DNA of 64,000 nucleotides from Prostheceraeus crozeri (GCA_907163375.1 CAJQUW010002095.1:248001-312000); one strand, 5' to 3'. Shown: positions 24,358-36,319, counted from the stretch's first letter. Numbers and translations: made by a program. Notes: a model not told the origin generated them from the sequence alone.

Positions 24358-25161
24358 CCCTCAGAGACTTGAGGGGGTCCAGTGAACCCCGGTTGTCTAT
24401 GTTATGTCTATGTGTATTTTTCTATGTCACTTTTTAACTGACGATATTTCAACTTCTCATGCCCATGGAAAGTCATCATTTCTGACAATGATTCCGCATG
24501 CAATATTTCATTTCAATTTAATCAGTAGAATCATGGTAGATAGGATCCCCTTCTTCTCATGCCTCAGAGGTTCTAGAATTTTCCATCAAATATTTCTTAC
24601 TTTCAGAGGAAAAATTATTTTGTGCATGTCCATGATGGTTTATATGAGTGAAATTCACTTATTTACTATTTACATCATGCTGGTGTATACGTGCTTTGTC
24701 TTAGAAAATCGCAAAATGCGAATATTTATTTTCTGGCATGATTACGCGTGACTGATTAGCCTACATACATGAACAATTCAGAATAAATCAATGCTCAAGA
24801 TGAAAGCTGTCATCATATTGTTAATTCATCAAATCTTAGGGCTCTGCTACACTGAAAATTCAATTTCACTAAAATCAACTATCTGAGGCTTTGTTGTCAC
24901 AGTGAGCATTGCGAAACCACTGCCTAATAATACAACTGATATCGTGTCAAATGTTGTTGACTTACTTAGACACCACATTTTCATATATGTTGGCTAAGAA
25001 GGCTGGCAGAAAGACACTCCAAGCATTAAATATGTAGATCAGCTACACGTACATCGTTTTACTAAAAATCAACTTCCAAATGTTTTGTTATACATCTAAG
25101 CAGGTGAAGTAAGAAATTATTAAATAGGTCTACTGGACCCCCCCCCTCATGTCACAGAGGG
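24358..25161. mobile_element. Candidate 0.8 kb element with G/C-run inverted ends
   Basis: The left end CCCTCAGAGACTTGAGGGGG then TCCAGTGAACC (24358-24388) matches the reverse complement of the right end (25127-25161, CCCTCTGTGACATGAGGGGG, extra G run, TCCAGTAGACC). The CCCT tips recall piggyBac-type elements, but the flanks are not TTAA. The interior holds a 115-codon open frame (24404-24751) with no recognisable domain, probably chance. Non-autonomous DNA transposon is the best reading. Confidence 0.5.
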
Positions 25162-25269
25162 TGTGAGAAAGCTCTGGTCTCTAGGGGTTAGGACCTCAAG
25201 ATCGGTAGAAACAATGTCTTCAAAAATGAGATGCCTACTTGCTTTTGAGGGTTTACGAGAATGAAAACG

Positions 25270-25330
25270 AGCATGCTGACATTTTTTTGAGTCGACACTC
25301 TACCTAATATACTTGCTCTATGCCTATTAC
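25270..25330 (-). repeat. Solo end of the ~0.85 kb TIR family
   Basis: On the minus strand it reads GCATAGAGCAAGTATATTAG, GTAGAGTGTCGACTCAAAAA and ATGTCAGCATG, the 5' end of the family seen complete at 54.5-55.3 kb. The body is absent, so only about 60 bases remain. Confidence 0.75.
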
Positions 25331-26049
25331 AATCTTTGAAAAAAATTGCTGCTTCTGTCCACTATCATATGCTGAGTAATTCTCGGTTAAGTAACTCGAA
25401 TGTCTATTGTATTTAATCTCATTAATCAAGTATCGGGATCAATATTGAATGCGTCAGAGTATTCATAAATGTTTTGAATCCAGCTAGAACCTATCAGCTC
25501 ATAGATATCAAAGATTAATTACATTTTCATAAACGAATATTTACTTCATTACCTATCCCTCATTCTTTTTGCAGGAATAAGCTGTTGCTGTTCATTAGAA
25601 AATCTTGATAATGATCTTGCACAGACTGTGAAATTCATTATTCTTATGCAAACAATCTAGCTTTGTCATAAATTTTCGCTATTCTCCAAAAAGATCAATC
25701 CATAATGCAATAAACGCATCCCAGTCTCGATCTATTGATGATGAATAACATTTTTAATGCCAATTTCTGAAGGATATCTTATATCAAGATCCATGTCGAA
25801 TCGCCATTAGTCGGACGTTTTTATGAGTGAATTTCGGCAGGAAATGAGGTCGAACCTGACACAGGATGACTTGCACTAGTGCAGAACATTTCGGAGCACC
25901 ATTTCGTTCATTCGAACACTCAGCAGTCAAGAAAATCCGTTTATAATGGGAGGGATCGTGATGAGCGCACCACACTGTGTGTTGTTTCTTTGGAGAGTCA
26001 CTACCAGACATTAGAAGACATACGTGGCTGCTAGTTCATCACTGTTCGG
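25331..26049. other. Non-coding stretch, partly retroelement 3' flank
   Basis: The last 260 bases contain an open minus-strand frame (25784-26011) just downstream of the endonuclease fossil. It has no domain I know and may be 3' untranslated DNA of that element. The rest is AT-rich and empty. Confidence 0.35.
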
Positions 26050-26526
26050 GAGGTGGTCGGCGATCTCTATAATGTTGAAAATGGCGTCTTCTGCCCCATC
26101 CTCCAGACATCTTCATTCCGAGCGGGATGAAGTTGATCCTGGCGCTTGACCAATGTGATCCACAGACACATCGCTCGCAGGATTATTTTTGCCGCGAAGA
26201 CGTAACTACTAACTGGGGTTGATGGAGTTGGATGAGATGAGAGCAGACTGTAAGCGCGAAACAGCGATCACATCAAGGGCGGCTACACGACCTCGCCTGC
26301 AAGAGGGGAGGCACACATCTTCAGAGCGAGTCTGAGAGCCTAGGATAAGGTTGGGAAGCTCCTTCCCAGGACATCCGGAGGGGAGCCGTTCAGTCCTACT
26401 CGTGTCGACATCCAAGACCCTAGAAAGGTCACCGCGCTTGACAGTTGTAAAGCGGGAGGCCAAGGCGGGACATACGGGTGACTTTGAACTCTTCGGTGTG
26501 AAAGTTGAGACAAATAGAACAGGCAA
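26050..26526 (-). pseudogene. Second retroelement restriction-like endonuclease region, decayed
   Basis: The minus-strand frame 26526-26209 ends with GSQTRSEDVCLPSCRRGRVA and ALDVIAVSRLQSALI. In this protein family the corresponding block reads RPADVxxPxWxxGRxxALDVTVxSPLQ, the PDx(14)D core of a restriction-like endonuclease, and here E stands for P. Further on, in another frame (about 26150-26080), INFIPL and SGGWG match the family's F-x-P-L...GGWG block, and a following piece, AIFNIIEIADHL, fits its tail. It is noticeably GC-richer than its surroundings. It is broken and separated from any RT. It is a different lineage from the copy at 14.8 kb, judged by the tail blocks. The retroelement class is non-LTR by analogy. 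Confidence 0.72.
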
Positions 26527-26819
26527 TCTACAGCGAATTACACATCAACCCGCCACAACTTGCAATAGTATCAAGAGTGGGATCATCTTGTGGAGAAAAA
26601 ATCCCATACCAACATATCAAAAATCTAGGAAAATCTAGTTAGCGGAACACCCTTAACTTTCCACTTAAAGTCACAAGTCTTTTCGAAATATATAAACAAG
26701 CTTGCTCCGATGAAATCGCAAAGTCAGATAGCATTAGCCAATCAAAATGAAGCGCTGCAGCTTTCTCTCACTAGCTGCATTTACCGTCCACATGGCTCTC
26801 CACAATATCAGGCATGTTT

Positions 26820-27180
26820 TCTAAATAATTTACTTTCCAAGCGGCTAGATTTCTTAGTCACTGGTTCAACAATGCTTGTAACTGCCTGCAGATGCAAGCT
26901 GATACAGATTCGCACAAGTTAAGCCACAAATCTGCGAGTTTTACCATCAATAAACGATTACTTTTGTGCAACTACCGTCTTGTGAAAACGCATAGCTGTT
27001 CAAGCCGCTAGTTCGAAAATGCGTTTGTGCACCCTTGTCTTGTAGATGGCTTTCCTATGTACCTTTGGGGTGCAAATTGATAAAGATTTGTATCAGCTAG
27101 GACACAAATTTTCATTTTTTCCATCAATAAGCGACGCTTTTTTGCAAGTGCTCTCTTGTGAATATACACAGAAATTCAAG
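26820..27180. repeat. Diverged tandem duplication, unit ~178 bp
   Basis: GATACAGATT (26901) and GATAAAGATT (27079), CCATCAATAAACGATTACTT and CCATCAATAAGCGACGCTTT, and GTCTTGTGAA and CTCTTGTGAA recur at a constant offset of 178. The two units differ at many positions, so the duplication is old. Confidence 0.65.
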
Positions 27181-28099
27181 AATCTCTTTTTCTAGTAAAC
27201 TTGGACAAAATGCATATATATATATTGCAAGCAATGAGTATTAGGAATACAGTATACTTCATTTGTCAAACATGACAGAAGTAATCTTTTGTGAAAAGTA
27301 GAATTTTCCCAAGTCATTAGGTCGAGTAAAAGAGTATTTTTTGACGTCAAGTGTATGAAATAGCATTTGCACTAATTCATATTTTCATTTTTAAAAATAA
27401 TCAGCTGGAGAAGTACATCGTTCATTAGCAGATGACCAAAATGGTAGAATGGAATGAAAGCGGCTGAAACCCTTCTAATATCTCAATATCACTGGTACTT
27501 ATCCCTTTCAATGGTTACACAGTAGTTTGTAAGTGCAACTAAGAGATACAACAATAAAGTCATACAATTCAAGCTCTCCCACTGTTTGAAGAAACAAGGC
27601 GTGCAAGTAATAATCAATTTTTGGATGTCATCTTGTCAACAACTCCTATTGTTCAGTCTTCATACAAGCGCAAAGTGATTAGGTTCAGCAAAAAACACCA
27701 GAATTCATTATTTGAATGTATTTCCTGTGTCCTCACTAGGCACTCTTCATTACTTTAAATAGAAAGGAAAATGAAGAGTGAGACTATCTTGTCAGGCGGG
27801 GTATTAACGAAATTTTTAAATTCATTTCAATATTAAAATGAAAATCTTGATGGATGATGTGTTCGGGCTTCAATCTGTTAACTTAAAGGACAGGACAAAA
27901 GTAGAGAGATTGCAGGAAATAGCAACGGTAATGGTCACTAGCAAACTAACTTTTTAAACTTTTGAGAAAGGAAAGTTCTATTTTATACTTTCACACTCAG
28001 TTGTCATCAATTAGCTGAAATTAGTGCTGATAAAGTACATGTAGATTAGACAAGTTGATGAAAGTTCCACTGTTGCTTCCGAAAACAATTTCTCAAAGA
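27181..28099. other. Non-coding stretch, nothing recognised
   Basis: AT-rich, a short (AT)n near 27218, no gene or repeat ends seen. Confidence 0.35.
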
Positions 28100-28947
28100 A
28101 CCGGTACAAGGTTGGGCAAAAACTTGTATTGGGTATACCCAATACAAGTTTTGGGCCAAAACTTGGGGTCAAAGCCCAAAACCCAAGCTCAAGTTTAAAT
28201 AAATGAATGAAATCAAGTAAACGAAGTGCATTCTCTGTGTTTTGTGCTGACATAAAGATTCTTCTATTAGCCAAAATTCCTATTGGGCCCATGAGAAGTG
28301 TGGTATTAGTGGGAAGCGGTTTATTATTGCAATAATTGTAATAAGTAGCTTAAGTACATGATTACGTCATAAAGTTTTCTTTTAATTTAACCTACACTGA
28401 TATACTGACTAATTGAAGATCTTTGATTTAAATATGATTGAGTTACACATTGCTCATAGCAAAGCAATTGTTTTCATTTTATCATTCAGAAATATAAACA
28501 AACTTGATAAATATTATAGCTGCGCAGTAAGTGCATGGTTAAACATATTTAGAATACGAAATCGGAATGAATGTATTTTTGGATAAATGTCGGCTATCGC
28601 AGAAAGTTAAGGGTGCGAAGATATAAAATATACGGAATAATGCAACAAGATACATGTAAGCTTACAGTAGATACAATATGTATAAACTTTCAATGCGCGG
28701 TATTGTCAAGCCCAAAATGTAATACCAAATAATAGCAAGTATTTTATTTTTGAAATATTCTGTGAATCCATTGGAAATTTGATAAAATATAAGAACTTTA
28801 TGCTCGGATCCTGTAGCTCTCATAAGACTCAAATCAAAATATTAATTTTTGCAACTAGATCTGTATATATTCAGCATCAATAAAAAACCCAAGTATTGTA
28901 TCACTTACCCAAGGTCGACCCAAAACCCAAGGTCCAACCTTGCCCGG
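28100..28947. repeat. Candidate element with inverted GGG-rich ends and a palindrome
   Basis: CCGGTACAAGGTTGG at 28101 and, inverted at 28933-28947, CCGGGCAAGGTTGG could be termini about 0.85 kb apart. Next to the left one is a perfect 34-bp palindrome (28119-28152) built on AAAACTTGTATTGGGTA. Both ends carry clustered CCCAA/TTGGG words. The interior is AT-rich with no coding. Because the shared ends are short, I hold this as tentative. Confidence 0.4.
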
Positions 28948-29457
28948 TAAGTGATTTAATTAAACTGCTTCTCAAACTATTCGATTTCTTCATCACTGCT
29001 ATGCGAATGTCGAACTGTTCAAGTATTTCTAGTTCTAAAGCGCAAGACGTTCAAAGTTCAAATATCGGCAAGACGCGATGCTGTTGGTTATTCTGCAAAA
29101 ACTTCCTTGGAGACGTGATGCTGCATCCTTACGACCTAATGTTGATGCGTTCTGTAAGAATATTAGTAAAACACGACATTTAGATTGAGAATATTCGTGT
29201 TAATGTTTAATATGTCCATTATAGATATATTCACATGCATTTCGTAAGAACTTGCACATTGTAAGTATCGGAACACGTTGAAAGTTGCCAGAGTTCTTAA
29301 ATTCTTTACTGGGACAAACATACTTTGGCAAAATGTCTGCGAGAATATGTTATATTTAGCATATTTGCACAAATTCTTTGGTCTGTCTTAACCACGAATT
29401 TACAAATGAATCTAAAAAGCTATTGATTGACTTACTCGTACTTATCTTGAATTTTTG
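28948..29457. other. Non-coding stretch, nothing recognised
   Basis: No domain in the short open frames here. Confidence 0.3.
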
Positions 29458-29910
29458 TCATCCTTTTTTATCTGTGTATTTGTGATGGCGCCAACTGTTA
29501 AAGAAATGATATACTTCGGAATTTCCATGTTTAGTAAGCATCAACTTACAAGATAGAGTCATACTTATTTTCAAATCTTCACAATTGTATAGGCGTAGTT
29601 CTGAAATTGTACGCTCGCATTTGAAAGAATTGGCGCTCACTGCGAACAATTTGAAAATAGTTGGCGTTGAGCATCGTGATGGCGCCAGCAAAGCAATTGT
29701 TTCTATTCCTGTGGAAAATAATCTGTGGGCGGAATACGATGTGAAACGATAAATTACAGCAGGGTTTACTTGAAATCGATCAGAAAATAATCGCCGAGCT
29801 TTGAAATTGTTATGAAATGATACATCTTCCAAATCAATGGATAAATAATAGTGTAATTCGAATACCGTTTCAAGCAGCCACGCTTTACTTAAATGTGAAA
29901 AACAAATCAT
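29458..29910 (-). pseudogene. Possible hAT-type transposase C-terminal fossil
   Basis: An open frame of 150 codons from an ATG at 29910. The segment TPTIFKLFAVSANSFKCERT and ISELRLYNCEDLKISMT (about residues 83-118) resembles the hAT dimerisation region of ZMYM1/52-kDa-repressor type transposases, where the family reads PxIxxLLxxxxxLPVSxxxxERSxSxLRRxKTYLRSxM. Upstream residues (FKARRLFSDRF and so on) fit the preceding helix pattern only loosely. No zinc finger, catalytic residues or TIRs are visible, so if correct it is a remnant of the last exon-sized part. A chance open frame is the alternative. Confidence 0.45.
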
Positions 29911-31329
29911 TTTGAGAACGCAAAGTTGCTATGCATTTACTTGTCTTCTCAATACAATCCATTTGGTTCAATAGAGGTTTGTGTAGTTGGAATGAAAAAT
30001 TTGCTGCGTTGTATACATTGTCATCTGTTGGATACTTCTTTTGGAAGTCAGCATGTCACAGGCGTAAACGAACCGGGATTAAGGAACTTCATAGGGACCT
30101 TCCCATAAGAGCAGCTTAACGGGGTGTCTCTGCATGCCTGCATCCATTGTAACATACCAATGCCTCCAAGGGGGTGCAGAACTATTGCTAGTTTGGTGAT
30201 GGGTGGATTGGGCTAGATTTGTTGCTACTCTGGGTCCCACTCCGCACCTTCGGATGTTTCTGAAACCCTATACATTGATGATCACTGTGGTAACTGTGCT
30301 TGAAACAAACAATAAAAACAAATTGTTCGGAGCGGTATAGTTCATCTTAATATTTTTTGGTCACATTCTAGCAATTTAACACGGTATGACATTATGCACA
30401 ATTTAATGGGCTATTTAAGGTTTAGGTTTAAAATATTTAGGGTTTTAAAGTAAAAAGAAGTGTGGACAACGTTCAAATTTGGGTGCAGACCAATCCTTGG
30501 AAAATATTCTAATCGAGTGAAAGTCTAACAATTCTAAATTCAACCTGACCGCTTACAAGGGAAGATTGTATCCTTTTGATTCAGGTGATGTCAACAGTCT
30601 TCCCTCCGTCAATCCTTTGTTGGCCGTGAGAAAAGGTGCAACGCTAAAAGTGTGCAGAATTTAGGTTTGATCCTGGGCTTTGATCAATTTTGCAGATGCC
30701 AAAGATATTGGAATGCATCCCAAGTACTAGAATCCTAAGATTGAAAAGTGGTGTGCTTTTATCTACGTTCCTTGGGCCCCAAGAAGTAATTGTTAATGAT
30801 GTAATCTTCAAAGCTGAGGGCGTATCGTATGTGTTTTATCATATTTTTTCAACAAACGTCGGATTTTCATTATTGAACATTTTACATACGCAAGCATCTA
30901 TTCCGAACAACTGAAGTAGGCTTGATGACAAACTAGTCTCTTCTTCAATTTTAGCGCGTATGCGTATATGCATATCGATTTGCAGTGTATGAATCCCTCT
31001 TTGAACCACGTACATAACCATTAAATATTACATAATATGTATGAACGAACTGCAATGTACATCATAAATTTATGCAGTTATCAATAATCTTAAGCCTTAA
31101 TATGCTAAGAATATTTCAGATTACCTGCATTACTCTGGGCATTCTAGTATGCCCAGTATTCTAGTATGTTAGTATAAAGCATGTTTTTATCTGCATATGC
31201 CACTAATACACTATAAAGCAAACTTAAAGCAACTATCTAGAAGATCGTGAAATGGAACTCGGCCCTAGATATAGATCGCAGAGTTTTGCGTTACATTTAG
31301 CATTATCCATATGATGAATGCAAAATGCG
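29911..31329. other. Non-coding stretch with a possible LINE 3' tail
   Basis: About 30110-30330 is less AT-rich and ends GATGATCACTGTGG...GAAACAAACAATAAAAAC, which resembles a retroelement 3' untranslated tail on the plus strand. An open frame just upstream (29931-30119) ends RKRTGIKELHRDLPIRAA but matches nothing I know. The remainder is AT-rich with nothing seen. Confidence 0.3.
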
Positions 31330-31668
31330 GATAGGCCTGCATGGAAACGATCGAGTCACTTGACTTAAAGGCAATGACTGCTTTCAACATGATAGCGCGC
31401 CCTGCCATGTTTGCGGGAAACCATTGAGAGGTTCTTCGAAGATGCATGGAAGCAGAGTGCTACCTTGACCGACATCATCAGTGGACCTGAACCCTATCGG
31501 GAACCTCTGAGCGATTTGTCAAACGTTGGACATCCAGGAAGCGTCCAAAAAGTAAGACAGAGATCATTCGCGCCTTTCTCGACATCAGTCAAATGTACAT
31601 CAGACGAAATTTTGACATCTGCTTTGACCTCATTGTTGTTCATGCTCGAATTTTGCAACTACAAATAA
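31330..31668 (+). pseudogene. Tc1/mariner transposase C-terminal fragment, decayed
   Basis: Near 31384-31420 the plus strand encodes FQHDSAPCHVC, the second catalytic aspartate motif of Tc1-like transposases. It is followed about 35 residues later by VDLNPIGNL (31475-31503), the SPDLNPIENLW block with the catalytic glutamate replaced by G and the W codon turned to a stop. The N-terminal half is missing and no TIR was found. The spacing of about 35 residues suggests a Tc1-related lineage different from the DD34E copies at 1-8.5 kb. It is dead, and older than those. Confidence 0.65.
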
Positions 31669-33279
31669 TTCAAAGTTGCAAATTTATGCAATCATCACTT
31701 TGAAGATGAATTATCATCTAAGTATTCATAATTTTTGAGATTTCGGGGGGTGCTGCAAAATTGTGTCGCATAGTGTAATCTGTATTCCCAAATGAAATGA
31801 TTTCGCATGGTTTGCCCTGTAGCTCATTCAACTGATGATATGTTGAAGAGTTAGGCAAGGGAAAAAGAAAATTTTGCATATTTGATGTTTGAATTTTTCC
31901 ATTATCAGTCTGTCACTTAACAGAGCGAAGAAATCAAAAAATTATAAGTTAAAAAATTAATTATCAAAAATTAAGTTATCAATATAAAAAAATTATATTA
32001 TTTGCTGAAGACAACATGAAGTTCTGGCATACCGGTAATGTGTTATTTTTAATTTGTATAAGTCAGCGTGATATCTAATCGAAAATATTTGAATACAAAT
32101 ATGACAACAATTAAAATTTCAACAGCCCAGACTGTCAAATAAATTTCAGGTAATGAAATTCCTCTCGTCTGTGGTGCCACTTAATTGCTTAGGAATGCGT
32201 TAACTCGTCATTACCAGATTTGCGCAACTGTCAGATGGAATGCTTTTCGACTGTGATAACTTTATATAGTTGTAAAAATATGTAGACACTCATTATTTAT
32301 TGTGCCTTCAAAGATGTCTAACTATTTTCCTTCTTCAGCGGTTGAAAGTCGCGCTCGCTCCACACTCAAATTTATAGTTAGTGACAGTAATAATCGTTTA
32401 TGAATATATATTATCCCGAGGAAATTATTCAAGATCCCGGTGACTCAAAATTATGAACAAAAGAGAGAGCTTCGAAAATATTAATGCATTAATCAATGTG
32501 AATTTGAAATTAAAAGATTAAGATTAATAGCTGACATCAAGACGAAAACCGTGGAAACAGTAGGTAATAAAATAGTGGAATATCTGAAAGTCTTATTGTA
32601 ATGAGGAAGGCAAAGCTCCGTGAAGACCAATGGAATGAAATATGTAATGATGAACAGAAAAGAAGTATTGACATTGGGAATAATAAACGAATTTTTTTTT
32701 AATCGGATAAGCATCTGATATCAATTAACAGTGAAAATATATTTGCAACAAAGGACTTACATACCAAATTTAAGTTTTCAAAGAAAAATGCGAACTGCAA
32801 CCACTATAGAAAACATCAAATGAATATCAACAGAAAACATGATGATTTTAATAATAATTATGGAGGATTTTATCGCAACAACTGGAGAATTAAGGAACGA
32901 AATAACTTCAAACATTTCAATAACCAAGAATATATTTGGTGGAATAGAGAGGACAATGATAGGCATATCTATTAGGTATAACGTCAGAACCTCGAAATCT
33001 ATGGAAAGGTTGCTTTCATGCTATGACCAGCACAGTCCACATACACACAGAGGATATATGCAATACTAAGTGACTAACTCATGTCTATATAACAAATATG
33101 ATCTTGTGCTGTAATAGGCAAATTTCAAATAATAATAATTAATCCCTTGAAGAGTCCTACAAAAGGACGCAACCGGTCGGCACATTTCCTAAGTTCAGAT
33201 TGCTTTTCTTTTGGGCTTTTATTACTATATTTATTGACCATTTTTGACATACTATTTTTTTCATTATATATGTACATTA
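31669..33279. other. Non-coding stretch, nothing recognised
   Basis: Very AT-rich, particularly 31930-32130 and 32490-32960. Short open frames only. Confidence 0.35.
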
Positions 33280-33470
33280 TCTATAGAACTACAGTACGTA
33301 CAAGAATGCCTTCTAACCACAAGGCCATCGGACCACCTGCATTATGGCAGTGCCCTCCTTGGTAATCCACGCTCTCAACAGATGGTCCGGTGGCCTTGTG
33401 GTTAGAAAGTATTCTTGAACGTCCTCTAACTTCAACGTCGCTGGCTCGATCCTACCCACGACTGACGAGG
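33280..33470. repeat. Two tRNA-derived SINE heads, head to head
   Basis: 25-base arms at 33311-33335 and 33383-33407 are inverted with one mismatch (TTCTAACCACAAGGCC then A/CCGGACCA). Rightwards the plus-strand copy continues GTGGCCTTGTGGTTAGAAAG, an A-box-like D arm, to GGCTCGATCCTACC at 33442-33455, a B-box-like T arm. Leftwards the minus-strand copy continues with similar sequence for about 30 more bases and then fades. So two related SINE heads diverge from a 47-base spacer; only the right one reaches a B box. Confidence 0.6.
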
Positions 33471-35104
33471 CCCCATCCGTTAATCCGTTACATCCGTTGA
33501 GATTTGATAAATACTACATATCAAATTGCTTTTTTGTAGCTCATAATTTCTGATTCATGTAAGACTAAGCAGTCACAAATTCAGAATATTCAATTGGGAA
33601 ATACTTGGGTTGGGATGGATTAAGGTAAAATTCAGTAATCAGAAACCCTTGGTAAGTTTGATCAATGTAACATTCAGCGACACGATTAAATTCATTAGAC
33701 ATCCTAACAAAGTAAAGTTGCAAATTCATTACTTCTGCTAAGACATTGGAAGAAAACTATGCAAGATAAAAAATATTTATTAGTAGAAATTTGACTGAAT
33801 CAAATTTGCTTCATAATCAAAATACTACCGTGCGATGGTTGTGTAGCATGTTCATTGACTTTTGCAAATCCCATGATTAGCAAGAAATCAAAATTAATGA
33901 ATTTTCTGGACACGTCCATGTTTTTCGTTATTTCATTATTCTTAGTGATAATCATTTCAGCATAATTGTAATGTTTTACCGTGGTTGAAGATGTTCTCTA
34001 CATCTCAAAATGATATTATCGATGTCAGTATAATTTTATAAACATTTGATCCAGACCTGCGTTACATCGCATCACGCGGTTTGCATTATTGCAGCCATCC
34101 ACGTAAACATCGTCTTGTCAATCAAAATTATATTCACCCGAATAACATGTTTCTAGTTTGACACTACTGAATTCCCACTATACATGTAAATGATGCAGAT
34201 ATGATTATTCAGTGAACGGCAATAATCTGATGAATAGGCATCATTTAATTGACTTAAGTATGATATTCCTATCGTCAAATATTCATATTGCAGTATTCAA
34301 ATAATCCTCTTTGAATATAATGTATTTTTAACGCTGGAAATAAATTGACTTTTCAGTTTATTATGATATATCTTCAGATTAACAAGTCAACGGCGCCGTC
34401 ATTACGTTCGGATCATTCAACAATATTATGTGGGAGAGCTACAGAGTGTTATAGAAAACTCCATTCTACATATTTTCTTTATTCATGAGGATGACATCAG
34501 ACGATTGTGTTTTTCTGATCTAAAAAATCAGGTTTCATATTATTCATAGCATTCACAATTTTAGATAAAGGTCATTTATTCAACCTTCCTGAAGGCCAAA
34601 GTCTAATAAATTTTGGCAGTACACTACTTGTATCAGAAATTTGTAAATACTGAGCTGCGCAAAAATGATTAAAGAATACAAATTATTTCAAAAACCAGAT
34701 CAAACAGTGGGAAAATTTTGCAAAAACGAAAGATGCTCCAACGGGGCGAGGCTTAATTTGAAATTGTGTCCGGAGTGGGAATTCACTTTCCCAGCTATTA
34801 TGATAAAGGGAGAGTGGAATAAACATTTTTGTCTGGACGCCGCAGTAGGTTAAGCAGTGTTTAGCGGTTAAATCGAAAATCTTTGAATACCTTTAATAAT
34901 ATCAAGTCAAAAGTGAACTATTAAAACATCTTATTTGAAATCTGATTTTAAACTGATTTAAACAACCGACAACTTTAATTTGATAATTTCTGCCTTTATT
35001 TCATATCTGATTATGTTTTAATGCCCTCGAATACCAGTTAACTTCTTCGGTGCAAAGTGCAGGGTCTGCTGCTGTTGCTAAAAGACCACACAAATCTCCC
35101 TAGA
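33471..35104. other. Non-coding stretch, nothing recognised
   Basis: AT-rich; no gene, RNA or repeat end seen. Confidence 0.35.
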
Positions 35105-35215
35105 TGCAAGGAATGCTAGTCTGTACCAGTGGTAGAGTCGTGCAACTCAATTATTCCTTTTGAGTACTAAGCAAGAACATGTAGCTGGGGTCGATTGAAC
35201 CCAGGTCTACCGGAG
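35105..35215 (+). repeat. Probable tRNA-derived SINE head, degenerate
   Basis: TACCAGTGGTAGAGTCGTGC (35127-35146) resembles the A box and D arm, and CTGGGGTCGATTGAACCCAG about 45 bases later looks like a T arm with a swollen loop in place of TTCGANN. The spacing is wider than in a tRNA. Weak evidence. Confidence 0.4.
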
Positions 35216-35637
35216 GCACAGTGAATACCGCAAGGTCTTTGCAAGATATCATGTAGTCATAATATAATGACATGCTAAATATGGCAAGTACACGAAGTTC
35301 CCGGCAGCAAGTTGGAAACTTCCTGTAAATTGAAGTTGCATGTTAAGGTACAACGGACTGTGCTAATTTGCATTTTTTCCTTTTATTATGGAATTCCGAA
35401 ACAATATGTGATGCTCCAAACGCTTATCGCTGAGCTCAGATTTGAGGTTCATCTTTCTGTCGGAAAGATAGTTTCATGATAACTGCTGGTATAGGCTACT
35501 GATATAGGTCTACCAGTGGTTCACCAGAAGGAGGCGCGCGTGTCAAGCATGCAAGCCAGTCCATTTCTTCGCCACATATACAGTTGAACTTGTAACATGA
35601 ACTTGAATATAAGTTTTTCTAACTTTTTTCTTTCTTG

Positions 35638-35862
35638 ATCTTTGAGGCACTTCCTGATCTGAATCCCATTGAAAATTTATGGGATGAAATTAGGGAGAGA
35701 TTAGACTTCGCAATCCTCCCGTTGACATCTTGCAGAGTTAGCAAGAGCTCTGCAAGAAGAATGGGATGCAGTTCCATAAAGCATTATTCAGAATCTCATT
35801 TTGAGCATGACACACACGCTATATCAATTGTTTTTCTTCATTTTGTCATACGTTGCATTCTA
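35638..35862 (+). pseudogene. Tc1-like transposase C-terminal fragment
   Basis: It opens with LPDLNPIENLWDEIRERLDF, the standard block around the third catalytic residue (E in IEN) of Tc1 transposases. It continues, after a frame change, with LARALQEEWDAVP and IIQNLI, the C-terminal helix pattern. The bases before it (TTTGAGGCACT) do not code for the usual WPSQ lead-in, so the piece is cut off there. No first or second aspartate motif precedes it. Confidence 0.8.
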
Positions 35863-36319
35863 ACTACATTTTGAATTTTTCTTTTTGAAATTGTTAAAAA
35901 ATTACCAAAGAATAAAATAATGAACAAAATTACAAGCAAACAGATTAATTTTAGGAAAGAACCGTGACGTCAGTCGCCGCTCCCCATTCTATACATTATC
36001 AAACTAATTACGGCATCCGTTCTTTCATTTTGTGTCTTTCGTCATCAAAATCTGTCCCGATCGCAGACACTACTTATTAGGACTCTAAATTTGCGACATA
36101 GTTCGCTGTACGCTAGGTAAACCATGATGACGGTGTGCTTTGATATTTGCTTGTTTGTATCTATATGATGTCTTCTTAAGTAGAGATAGAGATAAAGACA
36201 TTATCGGGATGTAATGTTAAAGCTGCTTCAAAGATATCGAGAAGCACGTAATGCTAATGATGAATGTTAGCATAGCGCTGATAATGTAGACTTCAAAATC
36301 TTCTAAATTGCATCAAATT

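Noticed and set aside
24404-24751. 115-codon frame inside the CCCTC-ended element
   Set aside because: No transposase or other motif; hydrophobic composition fits AT-rich chance translation.
30268-30310. GATGATCACTGTGG...GAAAC as a third class of hammerhead
   Set aside because: No stem II pairing between the boxes; kept only as a hint of a retroelement tail.
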